NCBI GenBank assembly: GCA_023953905.1
Contig: JAMLJA010000002.1
Span: 384,465 to 448,464 of the forward strand
DNA: 64,000 nt
Direction: 5' to 3'
Origin: Rhizobiaceae bacterium
GTDB lineage: Bacteria; Pseudomonadota; Alphaproteobacteria; Rhizobiales; Rhizobiaceae
Shown here: positions 17,790 to 30,850 of the stretch, piece after piece
Position numbering within the stretch: the first letter of the stretch is position 1
How the letters are laid out: each line of letters opens with the position of its first letter
Notes under the pieces: generated by a model
The model's database searches: none
The model's input: the letters and a program-made list of their open reading frames with translations, nothing else
What the model was told of the DNA's origin: nothing
Position numbers and translations under genes: made by a program

Positions 17790-18968
17790 ATGCATATACG
17801 CGACGGGCTCCAGCCGCGCGCCACGATCGCTCAGCGATACCAACATCTTGTCGAGCAGGGCGCGATCAAGCGCGACCCTGTTCAGTTGCGTATCGTGTCG
17901 GCCCTCGACCGGCTCAGCGACGAAATAGCGTCCAAGCGACTTGCCAAGAAATCAAGCTCGCTCGGCTGGCTCTTCGGCAAGCGGCGCGAACACAAGGAGC
18001 CTGTCAAAGGCCTCTACATTCATGGCGGCGTTGGCCGCGGCAAGACCATGTTGATGGACTTGTTCTTCGAGATGCTGCCCGTAAAGCGCAAGCGCCGTGC
18101 TCATTTCAACGACTTCATGGCCGACGTCCATGACCGCATCCAGCGCCATCGCCAGGCGCGCAAGGAAGGCAAGGTCAGCGAGGACGATCCGATCCCTCCG
18201 ATCGCGCGTGACATCGCCGAGGAGGCATGGGTCATCTGTTTTGACGAATTCACGGTCACCGACATTGCCGACGCCATGATCCTGTCACGGCTTTTCTCCG
18301 CCCTTTTCAGCGAGGGTGTGGTGCTGGTGGCGACCTCCAACGTCGCCCCACAGGATCTCTATCGCGACGGGCTGAACCGGCAATTGTTCCTGCCCTTCGT
18401 CGCTACCCTGGAACGTCACACACATGTCCTGCCTGTCCTGTCCGACACGGACTATCGACTTGAGAAGCTTGACCAGCTTCAGGTGTATATGACGCCGCTT
18501 GGCGCCGACACAGACCGGCGCATGGACGAAGCGTGGAAGGTGGTGTGCGATGGCGCAACGCCTGTGCCGCAGGAAATCCTGGTCAAGGGCAGGCACATCG
18601 CCGTTCCGACGGCGACCAGTATCGCGGCGCGCTTCGAATTCGCCGATCTGTGCTCCCGGCCACTTGGCGCGCGTGACTACATTGCGATTGCGACCCGCTA
18701 TCCGACGCTCGTCGTCGACAACGTCCCCCAGCTTGCCGACGGCCAGCGCAACGAAGCCAAGCGCTTCATTCTCCTGATCGACACGCTCTACGACCATCAC
18801 ACAAGATTGATCATCAGCGCCGCCACTTCGCCGGATCAGTTGTATGGTGGAAAGAACGGAACAGAGGCATTCGAATTCGAAAGGACATCGTCACGCCTGA
18901 TCGAGATGCAAAGTCGGGATTGGCTGAAGCAATGGGACGACGCCCAGACCCAACAAGCCGACCAGTGA
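17790..18968 (+). CDS. zapE: cell division ATPase ZapE (AFG1 family)
   Basis: 392 residues. AAA+ ATPase with Walker A GGVGRGKTMLMD near residue 80 and Walker B VICFDEFTV near residue 150. Conserved AFG1/ZapE blocks HFNDFMADVH, DIADAMILSRLF and VATSNVAPQDLYRDGLNR are present. ZapE binds FtsZ at constriction under stress in E. coli, and related mitochondrial Lace1/Afg1 handles misfolded inner-membrane proteins. In many alphaproteobacteria it sits directly upstream of mdh, as here. The next gene is 302 bases away, so mdh has its own promoter. Confidence 0.95.
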   Translation: MHIRDGLQPRATIAQRYQHLVEQGAIKRDPVQLRIVSALDRLSDEIASKRLAKKSSSLGWLFGKRREHKEPVKGLYIHGGVGRGKTMLMDLFFEMLPVKRKRRAHFNDFMADVHDRIQRHRQARKEGKVSEDDPIPPIARDIAEEAWVICFDEFTVTDIADAMILSRLFSALFSEGVVLVATSNVAPQDLYRDGLNRQLFLPFVATLERHTHVLPVLSDTDYRLEKLDQLQVYMTPLGADTDRRMDEAWKVVCDGATPVPQEILVKGRHIAVPTATSIAARFEFADLCSRPLGARDYIAIATRYPTLVVDNVPQLADGQRNEAKRFILLIDTLYDHHTRLIISAATSPDQLYGGKNGTEAFEFERTSSRLIEMQSRDWLKQWDDAQTQQADQ

Positions 18969-19079
18969 CGTCGATTGCGCCCCACGCCGAAAGGCGCCTG
19001 TTTTGCGAAGCCGTCATAGTCAAGTAACAGTAAAGAGCTAGTACTGCCGCGCCAAAAGCCCCGAACGAGGTCAACATTA

Positions 19080-20233
<1,154 letters not shown>

Positions 20234-20260
20234 GCGCCCGCAAGAAGCGAGAGGCAATCC

Positions 20261-21454
<1,194 letters not shown>

Positions 21455-21509
21455 GGCAACTCACCCGCATATCGAACGCGACGGATCTCAGGAGATTGTA
21501 GGAAGCTTC

Positions 21510-22412
21510 ATGTCCATTCTCATCGACAAGAATACCAAGGTCCTTGTGCAGGGCCTTACCGGCAAGACCGGCACCTTCCACACCGAGCAGGCGCTCGCTT
21601 ATCATGGCACGCAGATGGTCGGTGGCATCCACCCCAAGAAGGGCGGGGAAACCTGGACCGGATCAAACGGCGAGAATCTGCCGATTTTCGCGTCAGTCGC
21701 CGAGGGCCGCGAAAAGACCGGTGCCAACGCCTCCGTCATTTACGTACCTCCGGCAGGCGCCGGTGCTGCCATCATTGAGGCGATCGACGCCGAGGTGCCG
21801 CTGATTGTCTGCATCACCGAGGGCATCCCGGTAATGGACATGGTGAAGGTCAAGGCAAGGCTGGACAAGTCGTCGTCCCGCCTGATCGGCCCGAACTGCC
21901 CCGGCATTGTGACGCCCGACGAATGCAAGATCGGGATCATGCCCGGCAACATCTTCCGTAAAGGCTCCGTGGGTGTTGTTTCACGCTCTGGAACCCTTAC
22001 CTATGAGGCGGTGTTTCAAACAACGAATGCCGGTCTGGGCCAATCGACGGCTGTTGGCATCGGCGGCGATCCTGTGAAGGGAACGGAGTTCATCGACATC
22101 CTCGAAATGTTCCTCGCGGACGACGAAACCAAGTCGATCATCATGATCGGCGAAATCGGTGGTTCGGCCGAGGAAGAAGCCGCGCAATTCCTCAAGGATG
22201 AGGCGAAGAAAGGCCGCAAGAAGCCGATGGCTGGCTTCATCGCAGGCCGCACGGCACCTCCCGGACGCACGATGGGCCACGCAGGCGCCGTGATCTCGGG
22301 CGGCAAGGGCGGCGCAGAAGACAAGATTGCAGCGATGGAAGACGCAGGCATTCGCGTTTCGCCATCGCCAGCTCGTCTGGGCACGACACTCGTCGAGGCC
22401 ATCAAGGGCTGA
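21510..22412 (+). CDS. sucD: succinyl-CoA synthetase alpha subunit
   Basis: 300 residues. CoA-binding Rossmann domain at the start ([18 protein letters not shown]) and the active-site histidine, phosphorylated during catalysis, in [14 protein letters not shown] near residue 250. [17 protein letters not shown] is typical of the ligase family. It follows sucC after 55 bases. The next 163 bases before sucA contain a chain of hairpins. Confidence 0.98.
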   Translation: MSILIDKNTKVLVQGLTGKTGTFHTEQALAYHGTQMVGGIHPKKGGETWTGSNGENLPIFASVAEGREKTGANASVIYVPPAGAGAAIIEAIDAEVPLIVCITEGIPVMDMVKVKARLDKSSSRLIGPNCPGIVTPDECKIGIMPGNIFRKGSVGVVSRSGTLTYEAVFQTTNAGLGQSTAVGIGGDPVKGTEFIDILEMFLADDETKSIIMIGEIGGSAEEEAAQFLKDEAKKGRKKPMAGFIAGRTAPPGRTMGHAGAVISGGKGGAEDKIAAMEDAGIRVSPSPARLGTTLVEAIKG

Positions 22413-22460
22413 CGACAGGAACGTGAGGCGGTGGGCCTTTGTCGCCGCCGCCCCACACTT

Positions 22461-22575
22461 TGGACTGCCGGTCCAGACAGACCGGACATGCGAGGGGAAA
22501 CGGGACGGATAACCGTCCGAACGCGGCAAACGCCGCAACCACAAGGAGACGGAGCGGCGGCTCCGTGCAAATACG
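22461..22575 (+). promoter_or_regulatory. hairpin-rich leader between sucD and sucA
   Basis: Successive perfect stems are TGGAC/GTCCA (22461-22475), the mutually exclusive CCGGTC/GACCGG (22468-22485), GGACGG/CCGTCC (22503-22518), GCGGC/GCCGC (22523-22536) and CGGAGC/GCTCCG (22550-22565). The only good Shine-Dalgarno, AAGGAG at 22543-22548, is 27 bases from ATG 22576, too far unless the last hairpin folds and brings them to about 11 bases. No alternative in-frame start exists after the TAA at 22510-22512. Confidence 0.55.
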
Positions 22576-25566
22576 ATGGCGCGGCAAGATCAGGCCAACG
22601 ACCAGTTTTCCATTACCTCGTTCCTCTATGGCGGAAACGCCGACTACATCGAGGCCCTTCAGGCCGCATATGAGGATGACCCGACTTCCGTCGACCCGGA
22701 ATGGCAGCAGTTCTTCAGTGCGCTGAAGGATGATTCCGGCGACGTCCGCAAAAACGCGAAGGGTGCCTCATGGTCGCGTCCGTCATGGCCGTTGCAGGCC
22801 AATGGCGAACTCGTGTCCGCGCTCGACGGCAATTGGGGCCTGGTCGAAAAGGTCATCGACAAGAAGGTTCGCGAGAAGGCCGCGGCCGCCGGCACGACGG
22901 TTTCTGAACAGGATCTTCAGCGTTCCGCGCGCGACTCGGTGCGCGCCATCATGATGATCCGCGCCTTTCGCATGCGCGGCCATCTGCATGCCAATCTCGA
23001 TCCGCTCGGCATCGCCAAGCCGCTTGAGGACTATAACGAGCTTTCGCCGGAGAACTACGGCTTCACCGACGCCGACCTCGACAGGAAGATCTTCATCGAT
23101 GGCGTGTTGGGACTCGGCGACTACGCCACCGTCCGGCAGATGCTCGAATTGCTCAAGCGGACCTATTGTTCGACGCTGGGTGTCGAATTCATGCACATCT
23201 CCGACCCGGAGGAAAAGGCATGGATTCAGGAGCGCATCGAAGGACCGGACAAGGCAATCGAGTTTACCGATAACGGCAAGAAGGCGATCCTGCAGAAGTT
23301 GGTCGAGGCCGAGGGCTTCGAGCAGTTCATCGACGTCAAGTACAAGGGAACCAAGCGTTTCGGCCTCGATGGCGGTGAAGCGCTGATCCCCGCGCTTGAA
23401 CAGATCATCAAGCGCGGCGGCGCGATGGGATTGAAGGAAGTCGTGCTGGGCATGGCCCACCGTGGCCGCCTCAACGTTCTGAGCCAGGTCATGGCCAAGC
23501 CGCATCGCGCCATCTTCCACGAGTTCAAGGGTGGGTCATTTGCCCCTGACGAGGTCGAAGGCTCGGGCGATGTGAAGTATCATCTGGGTGCTTCGTCCGA
23601 CCGCGAGTTCGATGGCAACAAGGTCCATCTGTCGCTGACAGCCAACCCCTCGCATCTGGAAATCGTCGATCCTGTCGTCATGGGCAAGGCACGCGCCAAG
23701 CAGGACCAGCTATTTGGCCGTGCGCGCGGTGAGATTGTGCCCCAGGAAGAACGCGCAAAAGTGATGCCGTTGCTGCTGCATGGCGACGCCGCCTTTGCCG
23801 GTCAGGGCGTTATCGCGGAAATACTCGGGCTTTCGGGCCTGCGCGGCCATCGCGTGGCCGGTACGCTGCATTTCATCATCAATAACCAGATCGGCTTCAC
23901 CACCAATCCGCGCTTGTCGCGGTCGTCACCATATCCTTCCGATGTGGCGAAGATGATCGAGGCGCCGATCTTCCATGTGAACGGCGACGATCCGGAAGCG
24001 GTCGTCTATGCGGCCAAGGTCGCGACCGAATTCCGCATGAAGTTCCACAAGCCGGTCGTCGTGGACATGTTCTGCTACCGCCGCTTTGGACACAATGAGG
24101 GCGACGAGCCTGCTTTCACCCAGCCGCTGATGTACAAGAACATCCGGTCGCACAAGACCACGGTGCAAATCTATGGCGACAAGCTGGTCAGCGACGGTCT
24201 GGTGAGCGCGGACGAACTTGAAAAGATGAAGGCGGAGTGGCGCGCTCATCTGGAAAGCGAATTCGAGGTCGGCCAGGCATACAAGCCGAACAAGGCGGAC
24301 TGGCTCGACGGCGCCTGGTCCGGCCTCCGGACAGCCGACAATCAGGACGAGCGCCGTCTTGGCAAGACGTCGGTGCCGATGAAGTCGCTGAAGGAGATCG
24401 GCCGGAAGCTCACCGAAATCCCCAAGGATTTCGAGGTTCACCGGACGATCAAGCGGTTTCTCGACAATCGCCGGCAGGCAATCGATACCGGTGAGGGCAT
24501 CGATTGGGCGACCGCCGAGTCGCTGGCTTTCGGGGCGATATTGGTCGATGGCAATCCGATCCGCCTTTCGGGCCAGGATTCCGAACGCGGCACCTTCTCG
24601 CAGCGTCACTCGGTTCTTTACGATCAACGCGACGAGAACCGTTACATCCCGCTGAACAACCTTTCGGCGGCGCAGGCGGGCTATGAGGTCATCAACTCGA
24701 TGCTGTCCGAGGAAGCCGTTCTCGGTTTCGAATATGGATACAGCCTCGCCGAGCCTCGCGCCCTCACCCTTTGGGAAGCGCAGTTTGGCGACTTCGCCAA
24801 TGGCGCACAGGTCGTGTTCGACCAGTTCATCTCCTCGGGCGAGCGCAAGTGGCTGCGCATGTCGGGCCTCGTATGCCTGCTGCCGCATGGCTATGAAGGC
24901 CAGGGACCGGAACATTCCTCGGCCCGCCTCGAGCGCTTCCTCCAGCTTTGCGCGGAAGACAACATGCAGGTCGCCTATTGCACGACACCTGCCAACTACT
25001 TCCACATTCTGCGTCGCCAGCTGAAGCGCGATTTCCGCAAGCCGCTGATCCTGATGACGCCGAAGTCGCTGCTTCGCCACAAGCGCGCCGTATCGACTCT
25101 GGCTGAAATGTCGGGCGAATCGACGTTCCACCGTCTACTGTGGGACGACGCGCAGCTACTGCCTGACCAGCCGATCAAGCTCGTCAAGGATTCCAAGATT
25201 CGCCGTGTGGTTCTTTGCTCGGGCAAGGTCTACTATGACCTCTATGAAGAGCGGGAAAAGCGCGGCATCGACGATATCTATCTGCTGCGCGTCGAGCAGC
25301 TTTACCCGTTCCCCGCAAAGGCTCTCATCACGGAGCTGTCGCGCTTCCGCAACGCAGAGATGGTCTGGTGTCAGGAGGAACCCAAGAACATGGGTGCCTG
25401 GTCCTTCATCGATCCATATCTGGAATGGGTGCTTGCCCATATCGACGCGAAGCACCAGCGGGTAAGGTACACCGGACGTCCGGCTGCGGCATCGCCCGCG
25501 ACCGGTCTCATGTCCAAGCATCTGGCGCAGCTTGCCGCCTTCCTCGAAGACGCACTTGGCGAATAA
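22576..25566 (+). CDS. sucA: 2-oxoglutarate dehydrogenase E1 component
   Basis: 996 residues. Thiamine diphosphate enzyme that decarboxylates 2-oxoglutarate and transfers the succinyl group to SucB. The N-terminal helix [40 protein letters not shown], the TPP-binding [14 protein letters not shown] and the conserved [14 protein letters not shown] are all present. Only one usable start, ATG 22576, occurs after the last in-frame stop. Translation may depend on the upstream hairpin that bridges the Shine-Dalgarno and the start. Confidence 0.98.
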   Translation: MARQDQANDQFSITSFLYGGNADYIEALQAAYEDDPTSVDPEWQQFFSALKDDSGDVRKNAKGASWSRPSWPLQANGELVSALDGNWGLVEKVIDKKVREKAAAAGTTVSEQDLQRSARDSVRAIMMIRAFRMRGHLHANLDPLGIAKPLEDYNELSPENYGFTDADLDRKIFIDGVLGLGDYATVRQMLELLKRTYCSTLGVEFMHISDPEEKAWIQERIEGPDKAIEFTDNGKKAILQKLVEAEGFEQFIDVKYKGTKRFGLDGGEALIPALEQIIKRGGAMGLKEVVLGMAHRGRLNVLSQVMAKPHRAIFHEFKGGSFAPDEVEGSGDVKYHLGASSDREFDGNKVHLSLTANPSHLEIVDPVVMGKARAKQDQLFGRARGEIVPQEERAKVMPLLLHGDAAFAGQGVIAEILGLSGLRGHRVAGTLHFIINNQIGFTTNPRLSRSSPYPSDVAKMIEAPIFHVNGDDPEAVVYAAKVATEFRMKFHKPVVVDMFCYRRFGHNEGDEPAFTQPLMYKNIRSHKTTVQIYGDKLVSDGLVSADELEKMKAEWRAHLESEFEVGQAYKPNKADWLDGAWSGLRTADNQDERRLGKTSVPMKSLKEIGRKLTEIPKDFEVHRTIKRFLDNRRQAIDTGEGIDWATAESLAFGAILVDGNPIRLSGQDSERGTFSQRHSVLYDQRDENRYIPLNNLSAAQAGYEVINSMLSEEAVLGFEYGYSLAEPRALTLWEAQFGDFANGAQVVFDQFISSGERKWLRMSGLVCLLPHGYEGQGPEHSSARLERFLQLCAEDNMQVAYCTTPANYFHILRRQLKRDFRKPLILMTPKSLLRHKRAVSTLAEMSGESTFHRLLWDDAQLLPDQPIKLVKDSKIRRVVLCSGKVYYDLYEEREKRGIDDIYLLRVEQLYPFPAKALITELSRFRNAEMVWCQEEPKNMGAWSFIDPYLEWVLAHIDAKHQRVRYTGRPAAASPATGLMSKHLAQLAAFLEDALGE

Positions 25567-25588
25567 CACGAAAAACCGGAAGAGACAG

Positions 25589-26863
25589 ATGGCCACCGAA
25601 ATCAAGGTCCCCACACTGGGCGAATCCGTAAGTGAAGCGACAGTCGGCAAGTGGTTCAAGAAGGTCGGAGACGCGATCGCAGCCGACGAACCGCTGGTTG
25701 AACTCGAGACCGACAAGGTGACGGTCGAGGTGCCGGCGCCGGCCGCAGGCACGCTGGAGGAGATATCCGCCAACGAGGGCGACACGGTCGGCCTGGGCGC
25801 CATCCTCGGCACCATCGGCTCCGGCAGCGGCGCCAAGGCGAGCGCTCCGGCGAAGGGCGACAAGGCGGTCGCACAGGCCTCCGCGCCAACAGCAGCCGCC
25901 TCCACCAAGGAAGCGGCAGCCGCATCCGCTGAGATCGCCGGTGAAGCTCCAGTGGAAGAACGCAAGACACCGCCTGCGCCAGCAGCCGCAAAGCTGCTCA
26001 CGGAGAACAATCTCTCCGCGGATCAGGTCGAAGGGTCCGGAAAACGCGGTCAGGTGCTCAAGGGTGATGTGCTTGAAGCCATTGCCAAGGGCGCGCCGTC
26101 GCAGCCTTCGGAAGCCCCCGTTTCCGCCCCGGCCCAACGACCCGCCGCCACGCCGACCGATGAGGTCCGCGAAGAGCGCGTGCGGATGACCAAGCTGCGC
26201 CAGACCATCGCGCGCCGGCTCAAGGAAGCACAGCAGACGGCAGCCATGCTGACCACCTTCAACGAGGTGGATATGAAGCCGGTCATGGATCTGCGCACCA
26301 AATACAAGGACCTCTTCGAAAAGAAGCATGGCGTGAAGCTGGGCTTCATGGGCTTCTTCACGAAGGCCGTGACGCATGCACTGAAGGAGATCCCGGCAGT
26401 CAACGCCGAGATTGACGGTACCGACCTCGTTTACAAGAACTACGCCCATATCGGCGTGGCGGTCGGCACGGACAAGGGTCTCGTGGTGCCCGTGGTGCGT
26501 GATGCCGACGCCATGTCGATTGCCGAAATCGAGAAGGAAATCGGCCGCCTCGGTCTGGCAGCGCGCGACGGCAAGCTTTCGGTCGCCGACATGCAGGGCG
26601 GCACCTTCACCATCTCAAACGGCGGTGTTTACGGGTCGCTCATGTCGACGCCGATCCTCAACGCGCCGCAGTCGGGCATTCTCGGCATGCACAAGATCCA
26701 GGAGCGCCCGGTCGTCGTTGCTGGGCAGATCGTCATCCGTCCGATGATGTATCTCGCGCTGTCCTACGATCATCGCATCGTCGACGGCAAGGAAGCCGTC
26801 ACCTTCCTGGTCCGCGTGAAGGAAACGCTCGAGGATCCAGAGCGTCTGGTGTTGGATCTCTAG
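25589..26863 (+). CDS. sucB: 2-oxoglutarate dehydrogenase E2, dihydrolipoyl succinyltransferase
   Basis: 424 residues. One lipoyl domain at the N-terminus with the lipoylated lysine in [11 protein letters not shown] (near residue 43), an Ala-rich linker, an E3-binding domain ([22 protein letters not shown]) and a catalytic acyltransferase core ending in [17 protein letters not shown] with the active-site His. ATG 25589 gives the usual [14 protein letters not shown] start. It follows sucA after 22 bases. The E3 gene lpd is further downstream, behind three small genes. Confidence 0.98.
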   Translation: MATEIKVPTLGESVSEATVGKWFKKVGDAIAADEPLVELETDKVTVEVPAPAAGTLEEISANEGDTVGLGAILGTIGSGSGAKASAPAKGDKAVAQASAPTAAASTKEAAAASAEIAGEAPVEERKTPPAPAAAKLLTENNLSADQVEGSGKRGQVLKGDVLEAIAKGAPSQPSEAPVSAPAQRPAATPTDEVREERVRMTKLRQTIARRLKEAQQTAAMLTTFNEVDMKPVMDLRTKYKDLFEKKHGVKLGFMGFFTKAVTHALKEIPAVNAEIDGTDLVYKNYAHIGVAVGTDKGLVVPVVRDADAMSIAEIEKEIGRLGLAARDGKLSVADMQGGTFTISNGGVYGSLMSTPILNAPQSGILGMHKIQERPVVVAGQIVIRPMMYLALSYDHRIVDGKEAVTFLVRVKETLEDPERLVLDL

Positions 26864-26882
26864 GCTTACGATCCCGCATGGC

Positions 26883-26912
26883 AACCCGGAAACCACATGT
26901 GACCGGGTTTGT
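26883..26912 (+). terminator. possible terminator after sucB
   Basis: AACCCGG (26883-26889) pairs perfectly with CCGGGTT (26903-26909). Only a short, interrupted T-run follows, so termination may be partial and lpd expression may be uncoupled from or reduced relative to sucB. Confidence 0.4.
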
Positions 26913-26993
26913 TGGGGCAAGCGCACGCAGCCTGTACGGCATTGACCGATCGATTTGCGAGGCGGGCTTGCCGTCGCTTCAAGGGGACGTCAT

Positions 26994-27395
26994 ATGGAAG
27001 CCGCCGCAAATACGACGGAAATGACCGTCCTTGGCCTGAGCGTCATCCTCCTGCTCGTGCAGGTTGCCGCTCAGGCGTTTGCGTCCTACGATCTTGGGGC
27101 GAATTACCTTCTGGGCCCGCGCGACGAGGAGCGACAGCGCAACGTCCTCGCCGGACGTTTGAGGCGGGCGCTTGCGAACCTGCTGGAAACCTATCCTGCT
27201 TTCGTCGCCTTGGCCCTCGCACTGGTCGTGACCGGCCATGCAGGGGGTATGGGGGCGGCAGGCGCATGGATATGGCTTGGGGCCCGCATCGTCTATCTGG
27301 TTGTCTACGCGTCGGGAACACCCGTCGTCAGAAGCATTGCCTGGTTCGTCGCATTGAGCGGACTCTGCATGATGCTGTTCAGGCTTTTTGTATGA
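26994..27395 (+). CDS. MAPEG family membrane protein
   Basis: 133 residues with four hydrophobic helices. The pattern NYLLGPRDEE(R) then GRLRRALANLLETYPAFVALAL then GARIVYLVVYASGTPVVRSIAW is the MAPEG fold seen in bacterial membrane proteins related to microsomal glutathione transferase. No enzymatic role is established for this subgroup. AAGGGGA precedes the ATG. Its stop overlaps the next gene start (ATGA), so the two are translationally coupled. It lies between sucB and lpd, an arrangement seen in related Rhizobiales. Confidence 0.85.
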   Translation: MEAAANTTEMTVLGLSVILLLVQVAAQAFASYDLGANYLLGPRDEERQRNVLAGRLRRALANLLETYPAFVALALALVVTGHAGGMGAAGAWIWLGARIVYLVVYASGTPVVRSIAWFVALSGLCMMLFRLFV

Positions 27396-27898
27396 GCTCC
27401 GCGCTGCTGAGACAGACATTGACGGCCGCAGGTTGCGCCCTGACGGTGGCGGCAACACCCGCTTTGGCCAGTTGCCCTCTGGAACGCGCCACCTACGGCG
27501 ACACACCCTCAGGCGCGCGACTGGAATTCACCCCGACCGGAGAAGGGGCCACGGTCACCAACAGCTTCCGTTTGCTTCTCGATCACGACATGGTTTTCGA
27601 TGGCATCGTGATGTGGACGGCCGACGTTTCCCGACCCTACGGCATCGTCATGAACAAGTGCCCGGAAGGCGACGTGACGGGAGAGGAACTGTCCGCATGC
27701 ACGCTCTGGGAAGGCGTCATCTACGCGGTGGACAAGGTTGGCGATGTCACTTTGCTCCCCGCTGAGGGGAGTGACGCGCCGAACCGGCTGCTTCTCCCGG
27801 ATCTTGGACCTTCCCTCGCCGCGTCGACAGCCTATGGTGTCGACGGGTTTCAGAACATACCTTCAGACGTGTTCACTCAAGATGGATGCCAGGAATGA
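27392..27898 (+). CDS. secreted protein of unknown function
   Basis: 168 residues. A signal peptide is clear (hydrophobic segment, cleavage near PALAS at about residue 27). The mature part has four cysteines (SCPLE, NKCPE, SACTL, DGCQE), enough for two disulfide bonds, which suits a periplasmic protein. I do not recognise the family. The gene overlaps both neighbours by ATGA, so it is translated together with the MAPEG gene upstream and the SDR downstream. Confidence 0.7.
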   Translation: MSSALLRQTLTAAGCALTVAATPALASCPLERATYGDTPSGARLEFTPTGEGATVTNSFRLLLDHDMVFDGIVMWTADVSRPYGIVMNKCPEGDVTGEELSACTLWEGVIYAVDKVGDVTLLPAEGSDAPNRLLLPDLGPSLAASTAYGVDGFQNIPSDVFTQDGCQE

Positions 27899-28647
27899 CC
27901 GATAGAAAAACGCTTCTGGTTACAGGCGGCTCGCGCGGCATCGGCGCGGCAACGGCGCTGCTCGCCGCCAAATTGGGCTGGCGCGTTGCGGTGAACTATA
28001 CATCCAACGAGGCGGCGGCGGCCAAGGTTGTCGCTGCCATCACCGATAGCGGTGGCGAAGCTTTCGCCGTCAAGGGCGACGTCGGCTCGGAAGCCGATAT
28101 TCTAGAAATGTTCAAAGCCGTCGACGAGCGATACGGCCGTCTTGAGGGCCTCGTCAACAATGCCGGGATCGCAGCGACAGAGCAGCGGCTGGATCAGATG
28201 GACAGTGCACGCATCGAGCGCATTTTCCGCGTCAACGTCACAGGCTCGTTTCTTTGTGCGCGAGAGGCGATCAAGCGCATGTCGACGAATGCGGGCGGCA
28301 AGGGAGGTTCGATCGTCAATCTCTCCTCGGCGGCCGCCACGCTTGGCGGCGGCGGATCCTATGTGGACTACGCAGCGACGAAGGGCGCGATCGACGTGTT
28401 CACGCTCGGTCTCGGACGCGAGGTGGCGAGCGAGGGTATTCGGGTCAATGCCGTGCGTCCCGGCATGATCGACACCGATATTCACGCCGACATAGGCGAT
28501 GCCGACCGCGCCAAGAAACTGGCGCCATCCCTTCCGATGAAGCGCGCGGGCACGGCCGAGGAAGTCGCCGAAGCAATCGTCTGGCTGCTTTCGGACGCGT
28601 CGTCCTATACGACCGGCAGCATATTGAGTGTAACAGGCGGCCGCTGA
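27895..28647 (+). CDS. SDR family oxidoreductase, FabG-like
   Basis: 250 residues. Classical short-chain dehydrogenase with the NADP-binding TGGSRGIG at residues 10-17, NNAG near 88, catalytic Ser in VNLSS and the YxxxK pair in YAATK. The C-terminal [18 protein letters not shown] block follows the usual pattern. Substrate not predictable. It overlaps the preceding gene by ATGA and lies 35 bases before lpd. Confidence 0.92.
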   Translation: MTDRKTLLVTGGSRGIGAATALLAAKLGWRVAVNYTSNEAAAAKVVAAITDSGGEAFAVKGDVGSEADILEMFKAVDERYGRLEGLVNNAGIAATEQRLDQMDSARIERIFRVNVTGSFLCAREAIKRMSTNAGGKGGSIVNLSSAAATLGGGGSYVDYAATKGAIDVFTLGLGREVASEGIRVNAVRPGMIDTDIHADIGDADRAKKLAPSLPMKRAGTAEEVAEAIVWLLSDASSYTTGSILSVTGGR

Positions 28648-28682
28648 TCGCGGCCCATTGTGGAAGCAAGGGAATCTGCATC

Positions 28683-30086
28683 ATGGCTTATGACGTCGTC
28701 GTCATCGGAACCGGCCCTGGGGGCTATGTCTGCGCCATCAAGGCTGCGCAACTTGATCTGAAGACCGCAGTGGTGGAAAAGCAGGCCACTCATGGCGGCA
28801 CCTGCGTAAATGTCGGCTGCATTCCGTCCAAGGCGCTGCTGCATGCCTCGGAGATGTTCATGGAGGCTCAGCATTCCTTTGCGGACCTTGGCGTCGAGGT
28901 CAGCCCGAAACTGAACCTGAAGCAGATGCTTGCCCACAAGACCCAGACCGTGGAGCAGAACACGAAGGGTCTCGACTTCCTGATAAAGAAGAACAAGATC
29001 GACGTGCTTCGCGGAACCGGCAAGATCATCGCGGCTGGAAAAGTCTCCGTGACCGATGGCGATGGCAAGACCCAGGAGGTCGAAACCAAGAACATTGTCA
29101 TCGCCACAGGCTCTGACGTGGCGGGCATACCCGGTGTCGAGGTTGCGTTCGACGAGAAGGTGATCCTTTCGTCGACGGGCGCGCTCGATCTGGCAAAGGT
29201 ACCGGGCCACTTGGTGGTTGTCGGCGGCGGTGTGATCGGCCTCGAACTCGGCTCGGTATGGGCGCGACTTGGCGCAAAGGTTACTGTTGTGGAATTCCTC
29301 GACTCCATCCTTGGAGGCATGGACAGCGAGGTCGCCAAGCAGTTCCAGCGCATGCTTGGAAAGCAGGGGTTCGAGTTCAAGCTCGGCGCGAAGGTCACCG
29401 CTGTCGCAAAAACAAAGAAGGGCGCGACGGTCACGTTCGAACCGGTCAAGGGCGGTGACGCGCAAACCATCGAGGCGGATGCCGTGCTCGTGGCAACCGG
29501 ACGCAGACCTTACACAGAGGGCCTTGGCCTGTCCGAGGCCGGCGTTGAACTCGACCAGCGCGGTCGCGTCAAGACGGATGCGCACTGGCGCACCAATGTC
29601 CCGGGGATCTACGCGATCGGCGATGTCATTGCCGGTCCCATGCTCGCACACAAGGCCGAGGACGAAGGCGTTGCAGTGGCTGAAACCATCGCGGGCCAGG
29701 CAGGGCACGTGAACTATGATGTCATCCCCGGCGTTGTCTATACGAGCCCGGAAGTGGCATCCGTCGGCAAGACGGAAGACCAGCTTAAAGCCGAGGGAAT
29801 CGACTACAAGGTCGGCAAATTCCCCTTCTCCGCGAATGGACGTGCACGAGCGATGCTGCACACGGACGGTTTTGTGAAGATCCTCGCCGACAAGGCCACC
29901 GATCGCGTGTTGGGTGGCCACATTCTCGGTTTCGGCGCCGGCGAAATGATCCATGAGATCGCGGTTCTCATGGAGTTCTCCGGGTCATCGGAAGATCTCG
30001 CCCGCACCTGCCACGCGCATCCGACCATGTCGGAGACGGTGAAGGAGGCCGCGCTGGCGACCTTCTTCAAGCCAATTCACATTTAA
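28683..30086 (+). CDS. lpd: dihydrolipoyl dehydrogenase (E3)
   Basis: 467 residues. FAD enzyme that reoxidises dihydrolipoamide for the 2-oxoglutarate dehydrogenase and related complexes. FAD-binding [16 protein letters not shown] at the start, redox-active disulfide in [16 protein letters not shown]-binding [13 protein letters not shown], and the C-terminal His-Glu pair in CHAHPTMSE are all present. Length is normal. It follows the SDR gene after 35 bases; a convergent gene on the other strand ends shortly after its stop. Confidence 0.97.
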   Translation: MAYDVVVIGTGPGGYVCAIKAAQLDLKTAVVEKQATHGGTCVNVGCIPSKALLHASEMFMEAQHSFADLGVEVSPKLNLKQMLAHKTQTVEQNTKGLDFLIKKNKIDVLRGTGKIIAAGKVSVTDGDGKTQEVETKNIVIATGSDVAGIPGVEVAFDEKVILSSTGALDLAKVPGHLVVVGGGVIGLELGSVWARLGAKVTVVEFLDSILGGMDSEVAKQFQRMLGKQGFEFKLGAKVTAVAKTKKGATVTFEPVKGGDAQTIEADAVLVATGRRPYTEGLGLSEAGVELDQRGRVKTDAHWRTNVPGIYAIGDVIAGPMLAHKAEDEGVAVAETIAGQAGHVNYDVIPGVVYTSPEVASVGKTEDQLKAEGIDYKVGKFPFSANGRARAMLHTDGFVKILADKATDRVLGGHILGFGAGEMIHEIAVLMEFSGSSEDLARTCHAHPTMSETVKEAALATFFKPIHI

Positions 30087-30118
30087 AGAACTGCTGGGGA
30101 AAGGTCGAAGCCCAAGGC

Positions 30119-30157
30119 CAAAAAGAAAGAGGCGCCTCGCATGTCGCGAGACGCCTC
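30119..30157 (-). terminator. terminator of the minus-strand gene at 30177-30653
   Basis: On the minus strand an 11-pair stem with one mismatch (GAGGCG/CGCCTC plus CTCGC/GCGAG, 30129-30157) has a 5-base loop and is followed by TTTCTTTTT (30128-30120). It lies just after the minus-strand stop. Confidence 0.82.
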
Positions 30158-30176
30158 GATGGTCCGTTTAGGAACC

Positions 30177-30653
30177 TTACTGTGCGGGCGCGGGTGCGGC
30201 GGGAGCAGGAGCCGGGGTCGCAGGATCGGCAGGAGCTTCGGGTGCCACTGCGTTTGGAGCAGGCTCTGCGGCATCGGGAGCGGCAGCTTCCGGTGCGGGC
30301 GCGGCGGGCGCCGTGGTTTCAGGAGCCGTCGCGGCAGGCGCCGTCGTATCGGCAGCAGGTGCAGCCGGTTCACTTGTAACAGCAGGCTGGTCAGCCGGGA
30401 TGGTTGTCTCCGCTCCGGGAGAAAACACGAAGTACGCGATGACGGCGAGGACCACGACCAATGCGCCAATCAGCAGGCCGGTGTTCGTACCTTGACTGCG
30501 CGCAGCCGTTTCAGCAGCGAAGTTGCGATCGTTTGCTGGAGGAAACCGCGGATCGACTGCGGGGTCGGAAAGCGGCGGAACAGGATTGATCGGATCGATC
30601 GGGCGATCAGCGCGTTCGTTGCGCTCTTCGTATTTTCGAACTGGAGTGGCCAT
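30177..30653 (-). CDS. Ala/Pro-rich single-pass membrane protein, unknown function
   Basis: 158 residues. An N-terminal basic and acidic cytoplasmic part (to about residue 57), one membrane helix near 59-79 (GLLIGALVVVLAVIAYFVF), then a C-terminal tail made almost only of Ala, Pro, Thr and Glu, which would lie in the periplasm. The low-complexity tail gives no functional clue and I do not recognise a domain. A nearly EcfG-like promoter lies 38 bases upstream. A strong terminator follows. Confidence 0.75.
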   Translation of the reverse strand: MATPVRKYEERNERADRPIDPINPVPPLSDPAVDPRFPPANDRNFAAETAARSQGTNTGLLIGALVVVLAVIAYFVFSPGAETTIPADQPAVTSEPAAPAADTTAPAATAPETTAPAAPAPEAAAPDAAEPAPNAVAPEAPADPATPAPAPAAPAPAQ

Positions 30654-30690
30654 GGGGAAACCTCCGTCACATGAGTTTATGTGGCGGATT

Positions 30691-30715
30691 AACGCGCGAG
30701 GCGGGATTCGGTTTC
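30691..30715 (-). promoter_or_regulatory. EcfG-like promoter with one mismatch
   Basis: On the minus strand GAAAC (30715-30711) is followed by 16 bases and CGTT (30694-30691), 38 bases before the ATG at 30653. The second base of the -35 differs from the EcfG consensus GGAAC. Confidence 0.35.
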
Positions 30716-30850
30716 ACAGTTCGATCGCGCAAGCAAAAAAAGCGCGTCCGACCGCGGGGACCCACAAGCCTGAAAAATCATATCAGACGATCAGATTCTG
30801 GCAAATCACGCTTTTCGTGAACTAGGGTGAGGCTGGTGCGCGATGCCACA

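Noticed and set aside
26909..27391. Open frame upstream of and in frame with the secreted protein gene
   Set aside because: It overlaps the MAPEG gene in another frame, and the signal peptide and ATGA overlap both place the true start at 27392.
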